DNA from: JBBSEZ01 sp038239195
GTDB taxonomy: Bacteria > Planctomycetota > Planctomycetia > Gemmatales > Gemmataceae
DNA: 18,091 nucleotides
NCBI GenBank assembly: GCA_038239195.1
Contig: JBBSEZ010000183.1
Coordinates: 1 to 18,091 of the forward strand
Direction: 5' to 3'
Each line of letters begins with the position of its first letter. Within the stretch, counting starts at the first letter, position 1. Positions 1 through 7,235 of the stretch are shown here, piece by piece. The notes below the pieces were generated by a model, which worked only from the letters and a program-made list of their open reading frames with translations, ran no database searches and was not told the DNA's origin. Position numbers and translations under genes: made by a program.

Positions 1-1325
1 CATGGTACGGGGTGCGCCCCGATAAGCGGCAGGGGGCGAGCCCCGTGGCGGCCGGTAACTTGGGCCACACACCTCTGGCACTTCGAGCGATTTTCGCGCG
101 AACCTTTTGCCCGGCGCGGCATCTTCCCCTCGAGCGGGGAAATTGTGTCGCCGTCCGCGCCGTGCGCGAAAAAAGCTGTCACACAAAACGTATCCCTGCG
201 TAAGTGAGAGTGGAAGGCAGAGGTAACAGGTTCGGCCTAATTTCGCGAGGTAATCGAGAAACCGTTCACTCCCTGCTCCGACGCGCCGGCTGTCTCCTCG
301 TTTCGAGGGGCGCCGGCCGGCCCTTCTCTATGGATCGCCGGAGGTCTGCAATGGCTTTGTGCATGCTGGAATCCCTGGTGCTGCGTGGCTCCGTCCTCTG
401 CGACGTGCTGGCCCTCAATCTGCGCCTCGGTACCAGCGGCACGGCCGGTTCGCGGGCCCCGGAGATCGCCGTCTCCATGCGACGCCCGGCGGGCCATCCC
501 AAGCCGCCAAGGGCGCCGAAGTTTGGGCAACCCGCGTGCTGGTCCGACCCCGACGATACCGTCGTGGTGGGCACAACTCAGGGGGCCGGTCGGCCCCTCG
601 GTCGCGCGGGCGTCACCCGTCGCACGAGCCCCGCGAGAACCGCGGGCACCACCGCCCTCCACGGGTGGTGGCCAACGGAGAGAGGGCCCGCCTCAGCGGC
701 CGCCACGTATCCGTGCCGCATAGCGGCCGGTGCCGTGGCGCCCGCGAGTGAGGCGCCCCAGGCCGGCTGGGCCTTACCGGCGGCGAGCAATCGCAGCGCC
801 GGCCAGAGCTCGGCAAGCCCGTTGTCCCGGCAGGTGCCGGGCAAACGGCACGGCCGTACGCCTCCGGGCTCGAGGACGTGGGAACGTGGAGAACGGTAGA
901 CGTGGCTGATTCGACCCGAACGCAACGCGGCGCTACTCGACCTTGCTCCAGGCGTTTGGGGCGGACTGTCACGATCTCCACCAGCTAATCGCCATCCCAC
1001 GCTGTCCGAAACGCGGACGCGCTTCCGGCCTGGAAGCGAGCGCGGGCGATCCGGGGCCTTTCTCCCGGCTCGCTGCCGCCCTCGTTTCCCCGCGCCGAGC
1101 GCCACCGCCTTTCCGTGCTGTCGCCGTCACCTGCTCGAGGGGCCCGGGCGGCAAGCGCTTCAGGACTTCGCACGTTCGCGTGCGCTTCCGGCGCTGCCGT
1201 CGGCATTTCCCTCGAAGTGGATGCGAGAACGGTCCATTCCCCAGGTCCGGGTTTGCGACTGGTCCCGTCCGCCAGGGTGTCCCCAACACAAAGCGCATGG
1301 ATCGAACGAAGGGTGAGTTCCTCTC
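1..1325. other. Gene-poor 1.3-kb stretch left of the sigma factor
   Basis: No frame on either strand gives a protein I recognise. The open frames are Arg/Pro/Gly/Ala-rich and overlap one another on both strands, as expected by chance in very GC-rich DNA. The left edge carries a short palindrome (ggggc-ga-gcccc, 33-44) that resembles the hairpin at 7408-7433. An A+T-richer island at about 165-265 stands out and could be promoter DNA. I saw no tRNA, tmRNA, RNase P RNA or SRP RNA signature. The only ORF with a good ribosome binding site (351-899) is listed separately. The stretch could be regulatory DNA or a decayed gene. Confidence 0.5.
351..899 (+). CDS. Doubtful ORF, 182 aa, unrecognised
   Basis: I do not recognise this protein. 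In its favour, the ATG at 351 has GGAGG at 340-344 with a 6-nt spacer, and the first 45 or so codons end mostly in G or C. The start (MALCMLESLVLRGSVL) could form a helix. Against it, the rest is a low-complexity Arg/Pro/Gly/Ala string with no domain or membrane segment, and the opposite strand is also open. No neighbour suggests a role. It may be a chance ORF or the remnant of a decayed gene; I favour non-coding. Confidence 0.2.
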   Translation: MALCMLESLVLRGSVLCDVLALNLRLGTSGTAGSRAPEIAVSMRRPAGHPKPPRAPKFGQPACWSDPDDTVVVGTTQGAGRPLGRAGVTRRTSPARTAGTTALHGWWPTERGPASAAATYPCRIAAGAVAPASEAPQAGWALPAASNRSAGQSSASPLSRQVPGKRHGRTPPGSRTWERGER

Positions 1326-1329
1326 ATGA
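1297..1329 (+). CDS. Possible 10-codon leader ORF of the sigma factor gene
   Basis: ATG at 1297 opens a frame encoding MDRTKGEFLS. Its TGA (1327-1329) overlaps the sigma factor ATG (1326-1328) as ATGA. This is the geometry of translational coupling, and the ribosome binding site in front of the sigma factor ATG (AAGGGTGAG, about 9 nt away) is only moderate. No strong ribosome binding site is visible before 1297 itself, so the leader may be fortuitous. Confidence 0.3.
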   Translation: MDRTKGEFLS

Positions 1330-1895
1330 ACGAGATCACGGAGATTGTTTTGCGGGCGCAGACGGGGGACCGGGCCGCTTACGGCGAGCTGGTCGAGCGC
1401 TTCCAGCCGACGGTCTACGCGGTGGCGCTGGCCCGCCTGCGCAACCCGAGCGAGGCCCAGGAGTTGGCGCAGGAGGTCTTCCTGCACGGCATGCGCAAGC
1501 TGCCGCAGCTCCGCGACGTGCAGTGCTTCGCCGGCTGGTTGCGGCAGATCACCGTCCGCATGGCGATCAACCGCGTGACGCGGCGCGGCCCGCTGCACAA
1601 GGTGGAGGCCGACGTCCTCGACAACGCCGAGGCCGCCGACGCCAACCCGCTCGAGCACCTCGTCAAGGCGGAGGCCGCCGCGGAGCTGCACCGCGGCCTG
1701 GAGCGCCTCAAGCCGGTGGACCGCGCCACGCTGGTGGCGTTCTACATCCGCGGCCGGTCGCTCAAGCAGATGAGCCGCGAGTTCGAGACGCCGGTCGGCA
1801 CCATCAAGCGCCGCTTGCACGTCGCCCGCAACCGGCTGAAGAAGCAGCTCGAGAAGGCCGGCGCCGAGCCGCGCCACGAGCTGACCTGCGTCTGA
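1326..1895 (+). CDS. RNA polymerase sigma factor, ECF (sigma-70) family
   Basis: 189-aa protein with the two-domain plan of extracytoplasmic-function sigma factors. Region 2 (about residues 15-82) includes ELVERFQPTVYAVALARL, the NPSEAQELAQEVFLH segment that contacts core polymerase and the -10 element, and FAGWLRQITVRMAINRVTRR. Region 4 (about residues 118-175) has LERLKPVDRATLVAFYIRGRS followed by a helix-turn-helix ending in GTIKRRLHVARNRLKK, which should read the -35. The two are joined by an acidic Ala-rich linker, and no extra C-terminal domain is present. It should bind core RNA polymerase and redirect it to a small regulon. No anti-sigma gene adjoins it: the downstream gene is on the opposite strand, so any partner is encoded elsewhere or activity is set by expression. 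A terminator follows at once. Family assignment is firm; the ECF subgroup and targets are unknown. Confidence 0.93.
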   Translation: MNEITEIVLRAQTGDRAAYGELVERFQPTVYAVALARLRNPSEAQELAQEVFLHGMRKLPQLRDVQCFAGWLRQITVRMAINRVTRRGPLHKVEADVLDNAEAADANPLEHLVKAEAAAELHRGLERLKPVDRATLVAFYIRGRSLKQMSREFETPVGTIKRRLHVARNRLKKQLEKAGAEPRHELTCV

Positions 1896-1901
1896 TCGAT
1901 C

Positions 1902-1945
1902 GCCCACGGGCCGGCGAGCAACCCTCGCCGGCCCGTGGGCTTTTT
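1902..1945 (+). terminator. Intrinsic terminator of the sigma factor gene
   Basis: A perfect 17-bp inverted repeat (1902-1918 with 1924-1940), 5-nt loop caacc, is followed directly by TTTTT (1941-1945). It begins 7 nt after the sigma factor stop. The T run touches the stop codon of the leftward membrane-protein gene (1945-1947). That strand lacks a T run after the hairpin, so strong termination is expected only rightwards. Confidence 0.93.
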
Positions 1946-2976
1946 CATCTCCCCCTCTCCAACCACCGCGCCACCCGCCCCAGCAACGACCGCTCGCCGA
2001 CGACGTGCGACCACCATGCCGCCGCGCTCACCTCCCCCGACGGAAGCGTTCCCGCCCACCGGCCCAGCATGAGCTGGCCCCCGACCACCACCACGACGAA
2101 CGCGCCCACCAGCGCCAGTCGATTGGCCCACCACGGCAGGGAGGCCAGGCCCAGCGCCACGAGCACCACGGCGATCGGCAGCAGCGCCGCGCTGTCGCTC
2201 CACGACCACGTCCAGCGCGCCCCTCCCAGCGCAGTGAAAACGGTCACTGCCGCCACGGCCGCGCAGGCCGCCGCGACCAGGGGCCCGGCTCCCGCTCGGC
2301 CGTGCCAGACCGGCCCGACGAGCCAGAACGACGACAGGGCCAAGACGACCAGGAGGTTGGCCGGTTGCACCAGCAAGAGCGCGAACACGACCAACCCGAA
2401 TACAGGAGACGATCCTCGTCCTCGCACCAGGGCCCGCGCTCCCAGCCACAGCAACAGCGCCACGCCCAGGGCGGAGTAGATCGGCGGAAACGCGCCGTCG
2501 TGCGTGGCGGTGTGGAACAGCCCTGCCCCGAACACGACCGTCGCCAGCGCAACCGCGCTTGCCCCGGGAGGCGCGCCGAGCAGGTAGCACGTGCTCAACG
2601 CCAGCCATGCCAGCGCCAGCAGCGCCGCTGCCCCACACAGCGAAGCCGCGGTGTGCTCGGCCGCGCCAATGGCGGGCGCCTCTTCGCGCCGGTCCACCAG
2701 CAGCGCCATCGCGGGCAAGCGGAGCAGGGCGACTCCGGGCGGGTGGGGGTTACGATATCTGCCTTCTTCCGCCACCAGCCCGGCCTCCTCGGCGAATGCC
2801 TCGAGGCCCCCTCCGCGCAGAAGTGCGTGCGTCCACAGATGCGCGCCCAGCGCCTCGCCCCGGATCGGCGGGCCGGTGGCGTAGGGCTCGAGGCACGCGA
2901 CCGGCACCACCGCGCCGGCGAGGAGCAGCAGCCCGCCCCAGCGCGCCAGCCACAGGCGCGTGCCCGGCCCGAACAT
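1945..2976 (-). CDS. Polytopic membrane protein, possibly GT-C glycosyltransferase-like
   Basis: 343-aa integral membrane protein with about eight or nine hydrophobic helices. The first is LLLLAGAVVPVACL near the N-terminus; others include GAAALLALAWLALSTCYLL, SALGVALLLWLGARAL, FGLVVFALLLVQPANLLVVLALSSF and ALVGAFVVVVVGGQLML. The long loop after helix 1 contains YRNPHPPGVALLRLP (HPPG at residues 78-81). This recalls the loop before helix 2 in planctomycete proteins annotated as GT-C or dolichyl-phosphate-mannose-type glycosyltransferases, but I cannot identify a catalytic acid. I chose the ATG at 2976 because AAGGAG lies 6 nt upstream. A GTG at 2991, overlapping the prmC stop as GTGA, would add five residues. 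It is 11 nt downstream of prmC and probably cotranscribed. Its function is unknown. Confidence 0.8.
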   Translation of the reverse strand: MFGPGTRLWLARWGGLLLLAGAVVPVACLEPYATGPPIRGEALGAHLWTHALLRGGGLEAFAEEAGLVAEEGRYRNPHPPGVALLRLPAMALLVDRREEAPAIGAAEHTAASLCGAAALLALAWLALSTCYLLGAPPGASAVALATVVFGAGLFHTATHDGAFPPIYSALGVALLLWLGARALVRGRGSSPVFGLVVFALLLVQPANLLVVLALSSFWLVGPVWHGRAGAGPLVAAACAAVAAVTVFTALGGARWTWSWSDSAALLPIAVVLVALGLASLPWWANRLALVGAFVVVVVGGQLMLGRWAGTLPSGEVSAAAWWSHVVGERSLLGRVARWLERGR

Positions 2977-2987
2977 CGCGCGCTCCT

Positions 2988-3872
2988 TCACGCCGGCGCC
3001 CAGCGCGCCCGCAGCACGCGCGGCCGGCCAGCCAGGTCGTGGACGGTCTTCGCCAGCTCGTAGCCCGCGTGCTTTCCGAAGCGCTCGCGCGACGACTTCT
3101 CCAGCAAAGCGTGGATCTCGACCAGCAGGTGCCCGCCCGGTACGAGGTGGCGGGGCGCCTGCGCGATCAGCCGATCGAAGACGGCGAAGCCGTCCTCTCC
3201 CCCGTCGAGCGCCAGCCGTGGCTCGTGGTCGCGCACCTCGGGGGCCAGCGTTTCAATCTCGGCGCGCGGAACGTAGGGCGGATTGCTGACGATGAAGTCG
3301 AACGCTTCCTCCGCCGGGAGCGGCGCGAACAGGTCGCCTTGGAGAAACCGAACCCGCTCGCTCAGCTTGTGCTTCGCCGCGTTGCGCTGCGCGACCGCCA
3401 GCGCCTCGGGGCTGACGTCGATTGCCGTCACGGTCGCCCCCTTGTGGTGCTGCGCCAGGGCGATCGCCAGGCAGCCCGACCCGGTCCCCACGTCGAGGAT
3501 GCGAGGCCCCGGCATCCCCTTGGCCAGCCCCAGGCACTCCGTCACCAGCCACTCCGTATCGGGGCGCGGCACGAGCACCGCCGGGCCCACCTCGAAGTCG
3601 AGCGAGAAGAACTCCTTGCGGCCAAGGAGGTGGGCCACCGGACGGCCCTTGAGCCGCTGCTGGACCAGGGCCTTGAACTGCGAGCGCTCCGCCTCGCCGG
3701 GCCCCTCGTCGTAGCGCATCAACAACTGGGTGCGCGAACAGCCCAGCGCGTGGGCCAGGAGCAACTGCGCCTCGAGCGAGGCCGACTCGACGCCCTTCTG
3801 CTTGAGGTAGTTCGTCGTCCACTCCAGCAGGCGGAGGATGGTCCAGGGCTGCTCCGTGCTCACGCTCGCCAT
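2988..3872 (-). CDS. prmC: Release factor glutamine methyltransferase PrmC (HemK)
   Basis: 294-aa S-adenosylmethionine-dependent methyltransferase that N5-methylates the Gln of the GGQ motif in class I release factors, aiding peptide release. The N-terminal helical domain (about residues 8-90) carries the RF-recognition surface. VPRPDTEWLV (about 102-111) leads into the catalytic Rossmann domain with the SAM motif DVGTGSG (127-133), AIDVSPEAL, and the substrate-binding NPPY (197-200). Length matches the family (E. coli about 277 aa). The ATG at 3872 is preceded by AGGAAAGG. An in-frame upstream start would add 30 residues that read into the inverted-repeat element and is unlikely. It lies 209 bp downstream of prfA, whose product is its substrate, the classic bacterial pairing. 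Confidence 0.95.
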   Translation of the reverse strand: MASVSTEQPWTILRLLEWTTNYLKQKGVESASLEAQLLLAHALGCSRTQLLMRYDEGPGEAERSQFKALVQQRLKGRPVAHLLGRKEFFSLDFEVGPAVLVPRPDTEWLVTECLGLAKGMPGPRILDVGTGSGCLAIALAQHHKGATVTAIDVSPEALAVAQRNAAKHKLSERVRFLQGDLFAPLPAEEAFDFIVSNPPYVPRAEIETLAPEVRDHEPRLALDGGEDGFAVFDRLIAQAPRHLVPGGHLLVEIHALLEKSSRERFGKHAGYELAKTVHDLAGRPRVLRARWAPA

Positions 3873-3924
3873 CCTTTCCTGAGTTCGAGCCCCGAGGATA
3901 CGGAAACCCGCCAGCCACAGAAGA

Positions 3925-4053
3925 ATTTGAACAGAAGGTAACGAAGGCAACAAAGAGAACAAGAAAGGGCCGGAGCGCCTCCTCGCGATCTACCTCCCTT
4001 GTCCTGTCCGATTCTCTGCTTTCTTCGTTGCCTTCGTTGCCTTCTGTTCAAAT
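3925..4053. repeat. Long intergenic inverted repeat with 9-nt internal periodicity
   Basis: Arms at 3925-3951 and 4027-4053 are complementary over 27 bp with a single T/G mismatch, which would be a G-U pair in RNA. Each arm contains near-copies of the 9-mer GAAGGCAAC in tandem. The centre is about 75 nt, and further pairing is possible inside it (agagaa 3954-3959 with ttctct 4012-4017). It lies between prfA and prmC, both leftward, so it would be transcribed within their mRNA. There is no T run beside the stem. From memory, similar GAAGGCAACGAAGGCAAC-type sequences recur between genes in Planctomycetes and Verrucomicrobia, but I cannot check this here. Confidence 0.85.
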
Positions 4054-4081
4054 CTCCTGTCTTGCGCTTGTCTTCGCCGAC

Positions 4082-5164
4082 TCAGCCCTCGTCCTTGTCG
4101 CTCCGCCCCAGCCGCTGTTTCTTGTCGAAGTCGCGCAGCGCCCCGATCAGCTCGTCCATCCCCCCGGCGACGACCGCGTCGAGCTTGTACAGCGTCAGGT
4201 TGATCCGGTGATCGGTCAGCCGGTTTTGTGGGAAGTTGTAGGTTCGGATGCGCGCCGAGCGGTCCCCGCTGCCGATCAGCGTCCGCCGCTGCTCGGCGCG
4301 CTCCTGGTGCAACTTCTCCAACTGACGCTCGTAGAGCCGGCTTCGCAAGATGCGCATCGCCCGGTCGAAGTTCTTGTGCTGGCTCCGCTCGTCCTGGCAC
4401 TTGACCTCCAGCTCGTCGGGCGTCCCTTGCTTGTACCAGATGCGGACGGCGCTCTCCGTCTTGTTGACGTGCTGTCCTCCCGCCCCGCCAGCGCGCATGC
4501 GCTCCCACTCGATGTCCTCGTCGCGCACCTCCACCTGAACCTCGTCGGGCTCCGGCAGCACCGCCACCGTCGCCGCCGACGTGTGAATGCGCCCCTGCTG
4601 CTCTGTCTTGGGCACGCGCTGCACCCGATGCCCGCCGCTCTCGTAGCGCAGCTGCGCAAAGGCCTCGTCGCCGGTGACGCTGAAGACGACGTCCTTGTAG
4701 CCGCCCGCCTCGCCGGGGCTGAACGAGATCTCCTCCACCTTCCAGCCCTGGTCGCGGGCGTAATGCGTATACATGCCGAACAGATCGCCGGCAAACAGCG
4801 CTGCCTCATCGCCGCCCGTCCCGGCGCGAATTTCGACGATGATGCTGTCGTAGTTCTCGCCCTCGACGAGCAGGAAGTCCTCGAGGCGCGACACGAGCAT
4901 TTGCTGCCGGGCGAGCAGCTCCGCCAGCTCTTGCTGGGCGTAGAGCTTCATGTCGGCGTCATCGCCCGAGGCGAGGGCCTCGGCCTGCGCCACGTCCTCG
5001 GCGAGTTGCTTGTACTCGAGGTAGGGCTTGACCTGCTTGGCGAGCGCCCCATGTTCCTTGGCGATGCGGGTGAAGCGGGCCCGGTCGGCCGCGAGCTCGG
5101 GGCTGGCGAGTTGCTGCTCCAGCTCGCGGTAGCGGGCCAGGGCTTGCTCGAAGTGCGGCCACAT
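4082..5164 (-). CDS. prfA: Peptide chain release factor 1
   Basis: 360-aa class I release factor, exactly the length of E. coli RF1. It recognises UAA and UAG in the ribosomal A site and triggers hydrolysis of peptidyl-tRNA. It has an N-terminal coiled domain (about residues 1-100) and the domain-2 signatures IRAGTGGDEAALFAGDL and YESGGHRVQRVP. The codon-recognition tripeptide reads PKT (about 185-187), fitting the RF1 PxT pattern rather than the RF2 SPF pattern. The catalytic GGQ lies at about 229-231 in RAGGAGGQHVNKTESAV, and the tail has QDERSQHKN, GSGDRSARIRTYNFPQ and TDHRINLTLY. I chose the ATG at 5164 by homology; a TTG at 5230 would add 22 unconserved residues. The ribosome binding site is weak. 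It sits 117 bp downstream of rpmE and upstream of prmC. Confidence 0.96.
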   Translation of the reverse strand: MWPHFEQALARYRELEQQLASPELAADRARFTRIAKEHGALAKQVKPYLEYKQLAEDVAQAEALASGDDADMKLYAQQELAELLARQQMLVSRLEDFLLVEGENYDSIIVEIRAGTGGDEAALFAGDLFGMYTHYARDQGWKVEEISFSPGEAGGYKDVVFSVTGDEAFAQLRYESGGHRVQRVPKTEQQGRIHTSAATVAVLPEPDEVQVEVRDEDIEWERMRAGGAGGQHVNKTESAVRIWYKQGTPDELEVKCQDERSQHKNFDRAMRILRSRLYERQLEKLHQERAEQRRTLIGSGDRSARIRTYNFPQNRLTDHRINLTLYKLDAVVAGGMDELIGALRDFDKKQRLGRSDKDEG

Positions 5165-5281
5165 GAGGGGAGGGCTCCCGGGGCCCACGACAAACGCGAA
5201 GGGCGATGGGCCCGGGGCATCGACCTTCAACGGCTAGAGGAAACGCATACCGCTTTACTCCTTGCCCGCGGCGGGCCCGAC

Positions 5282-5554
5282 CTATTTGGGGGCCTCGGCC
5301 TCCGCCTTGGGCGCCTCGGCGCCGGCGGGCGCTTCGGCGCCGGGCTTCTTGCGCTTGTCCCAGTTGTATTTGCGCTGGAACTTCTCGACGCGGCCCGTCG
5401 TGTCGATGAACTTCATCTTGCCCGTGAAGAACGGGTGACATGCCGAGCAGATTTCGACCGTGATGTTCTTCTTGGTGCTGCGCGTGGTGAACTTGTTGCC
5501 ACAGCCGCAGACGACCGTGGCTTCCTCATACTTGGGGTGAATGCCTTCTTTCAT
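5282..5554 (-). CDS. rpmE: 50S ribosomal protein L31, zinc-binding type
   Basis: 90-aa L31, a protein of the large ribosomal subunit near the central protuberance. It opens with MKEGIHPKYEEATVVCGCGNKF and continues with EICSACHPFFTGK. Cys16, Cys18, Cys36 and Cys39 form the zinc-binding CxC...CxxC set of the zinc-containing form. The core ends near residue 70, and a 20-residue Ala/Glu/Pro/Lys tail (repeats of EAPK/EAPA) extends past the usual length. The ATG at 5554 has GAGAGG about 4-9 nt upstream; the longer in-frame ORF is unconserved upstream. It heads the rpmE-prfA-prmC group, a common bacterial order, with a promoter candidate just upstream. Confidence 0.96.
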   Translation of the reverse strand: MKEGIHPKYEEATVVCGCGNKFTTRSTKKNITVEICSACHPFFTGKMKFIDTTGRVEKFQRKYNWDKRKKPGAEAPAGAEAPKAEAEAPK

Positions 5555-5601
5555 GGACCTCTCTCCGCTGGCGGACCGCTGGCTGGTCGATTCAATAAAA
5601 C

Positions 5602-5631
5602 ATTCTACGGCCGCGCCGGCCCTCCCGGCAA
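5602..5631 (-). promoter_or_regulatory. Candidate sigma-70-type promoter for rpmE-prfA-prmC
   Basis: On the minus strand a -35 TTGCCG (5626-5631, 4/6 match) and a -10 TAGAAT (5602-5607, 5/6 match) are separated by 18 nt in the 109-bp gap between rpmE and the divergent PAP2 gene. The -10 lies in one of the few A+T-rich spots here. The predicted start site is about 40 nt before the rpmE ATG. Confidence 0.45.
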
Positions 5632-5663
5632 GGTCGGTACGCGAACCACCCTCGGGACCGCGC

Positions 5664-6236
5664 ATGGATTCTCTCGAAGCCTGGGACCTCGGCATCCTTT
5701 ACGACGTCGCCCGCCGGCGCCAGCCGTGGCTGACCGACGTCTTCCGCGCCGTCACCGTGCTCGGCGACCCGCTCGCCCTCGTCCTCGTCGCCACGCTGGG
5801 GACGATCGCCTTCGCCGTCGCGCGCCGCTCCCGCCTCGCCGCCATCCTGGCCGCCACCGCCCTGATCTCCTGGGGCGTGGAGTGGGGCGTCAAGGCCCTG
5901 GTCCGCCGGCCCCGCCCCGGCTCGGTCGAGTATCTGATTCCTCTCCCCAACGGGCCCAGCTTTCCCAGCGGTCATGCCCTCTGTTCGATGGCGATCTACG
6001 GCACCCTCGGGCTTCTTCTCGCCCACGAGTTGCGCCCCGGCTGGCCGCGCTACCTCGCGGGCGGCGCCGGCATCGCCCTGGGGCTTCTCATCGGGGCGAC
6101 CCGCCCCTACCTTGGCGACCACTACCCGACCGACGTCGTCGCCGGCTGGTGCGCTGGCCTGGCGTGCGCCCTGCTGGCGAGCACCGCGGCCAGCCCAAAT
6201 GTAGCCCGCGACTCCGTCGCGGGGCCGGCAAACTAA
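5664..6236 (+). CDS. PAP2-family membrane phosphatase
   Basis: 190-aa membrane phosphatase of the type 2 phosphatidic acid phosphatase superfamily. All three signature motifs are present: K77-x6-R84-P85 (KALVRRPRP), PSGH at 101-104, and R147-x5-H153-x3-D157 (TRPYLGDHYPTD). These form the active site, with the second and third His as nucleophile and acid/base. Hydrophobic helices flank them (for example LALVLVATLGTIAFAV and YLAGGAGIALGLLIGA). Members dephosphorylate phosphatidate, undecaprenyl diphosphate or similar lipid phosphates at the membrane surface; the substrate is not readable from sequence. The ATG at 5664 is chosen because helix 1 follows it, and the longer frame would overlap the rpmE start. 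It is divergent from rpmE and convergent with the ribokinase gene 9 bp away. Confidence 0.92.
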   Translation: MDSLEAWDLGILYDVARRRQPWLTDVFRAVTVLGDPLALVLVATLGTIAFAVARRSRLAAILAATALISWGVEWGVKALVRRPRPGSVEYLIPLPNGPSFPSGHALCSMAIYGTLGLLLAHELRPGWPRYLAGGAGIALGLLIGATRPYLGDHYPTDVVAGWCAGLACALLASTAASPNVARDSVAGPAN

Positions 6237-6260
6237 CCCGCGCCGTTATCGCGGGCCCCG
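6220..6260. terminator. Possible bidirectional hairpin between PAP2 and kinase genes
   Basis: An outer stem (cggggcc 6220-6226 with ggccccg 6254-6260) and an alternative inner stem (cccgcg 6237-6242 with cgcggg 6250-6255, 7-nt loop) span the stop codons of both convergent genes. No T run accompanies either, so its role in termination is only suggested by position. Confidence 0.35.
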
Positions 6261-7175
6261 ACGATCTCCGTCCGCCAGAAACGCTTCGACCTCGGCCCGG
6301 GTCGGAAACGACGACTGCGCCCCCGGGCGCGTCACCGTCAGCGCTGCCACGGCCGCGGCGCGCTCGAGATCGAGCCCGCGCCACTCGGCCAGGAAGACCG
6401 CGAGGGCCCCGATGAACGCATCGCCCGCCGCCGTCGGATCGACCGCCACGACGTGTACGGCCGGGATGTGTCTCGCCTCCCCCGCGCCGACGAGCAGGGC
6501 CCCGCGCTCGCCGAGCGTGACGATCGCTTGCCCGGCCCCGCGCCGCAGCAGTTCGCGGGCGGCCAACTCGACCTCGGCCAGCGTTCGCGCGGGCAAGTTC
6601 GTCAGCGCCTCGAGCTCGGTCTCGTTGGGGACGCACAGATCGACGAGCGGCCACAGGTCGGCCGGCAACTCCAGGGCAGGGGCCGGGTTGAGGAGGGTCG
6701 GCACGGAGCGCTCGCGGGCGAGGGCGAAGGCCGCCCGCACTGCCTCGACGGGGACCTCGAGCTGGGCCACGACCACGGCGGCCCTGCGGAGGGCCTCGGC
6801 GGCGCTCTGCACGTCGTCGGCCGTGAGCGCCCCGTTGGCGCCGGGCACCACGACGATGCAGTTGCGCGCGGCCTCATCGACGACGATCCCCGCCACGCCG
6901 GTGGGCAGGCCGCTCGTGACTCGCACGTGCGCGACGTCGATGCCTTCCTCCTGGAGGTGGCGCAGCGTTTGCCGGCCGAACTCGTCGTCGCCGACGCGCC
7001 CGATCAAGGTGACCTCGGCCCCCAGCCGGGCCGCCAGCACCGCCTGGTTGGCGCCTTTGCCTCCGAAGCCCTGGCGAAAGCCCGTCCCCGCGACGGTCTC
7101 CCCGGCCCGCGGCAGGCGCGCCGCCAGGAAGGTAAGGTCGATGTTGCACGACCCGACGACGCACACCCGAGCCAT
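6246..7175 (-). CDS. rbsK: Ribokinase-like PfkB-family sugar kinase
   Basis: 309-aa carbohydrate kinase close to ribokinase, which phosphorylates D-ribose at O5 with ATP for entry into the pentose phosphate pathway. The N-terminus VCVVGSCNIDLTFLAARLPRAGET has the ribokinase ASN/D-type sugar-binding start. FGGKGANQAVLAARLG (about 37-52) is PfkB signature 1, NPAPA (163-167) and PNETE (183-187) are conserved, and DPTAAGDAFIGA (246-257) carries the anion hole and catalytic Asp252. This resembles DTTAAGDTF of bacterial ribokinase. The ATG at 7175 is chosen by homology; a much longer open frame upstream is an artefact of GC-rich DNA. The ribosome binding site is weak. No ribose transporter, rbsD or regulator adjoins it, so the in vivo substrate could be another sugar or nucleoside. 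Confidence 0.88.
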   Translation of the reverse strand: MARVCVVGSCNIDLTFLAARLPRAGETVAGTGFRQGFGGKGANQAVLAARLGAEVTLIGRVGDDEFGRQTLRHLQEEGIDVAHVRVTSGLPTGVAGIVVDEAARNCIVVVPGANGALTADDVQSAAEALRRAAVVVAQLEVPVEAVRAAFALARERSVPTLLNPAPALELPADLWPLVDLCVPNETELEALTNLPARTLAEVELAARELLRRGAGQAIVTLGERGALLVGAGEARHIPAVHVVAVDPTAAGDAFIGALAVFLAEWRGLDLERAAAVAALTVTRPGAQSSFPTRAEVEAFLADGDRRGPR

Positions 7176-7235
7176 GAGAGGGCCCTCTGAAGAAGAAAAC
7201 CTTCGGAGAGGATAGAAGAAGGATCGCCCGCCGTC

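Noticed and set aside
3873..4051. Small ORFs encoding NRRQRRQRRKQR- and KATKATK-like peptides around 3.9-4.1 kb
   Set aside because: They are translations of the 9-nt-periodic inverted repeat, with no ribosome binding site, and overlap prfA or the prmC leader.
4028..6415. 795-codon plus-strand ORF spanning prfA, rpmE and the PAP2 region
   Set aside because: It is antisense to well-recognised prfA and rpmE and runs in the wrong frame through PAP2. The translation is low complexity with no domain.
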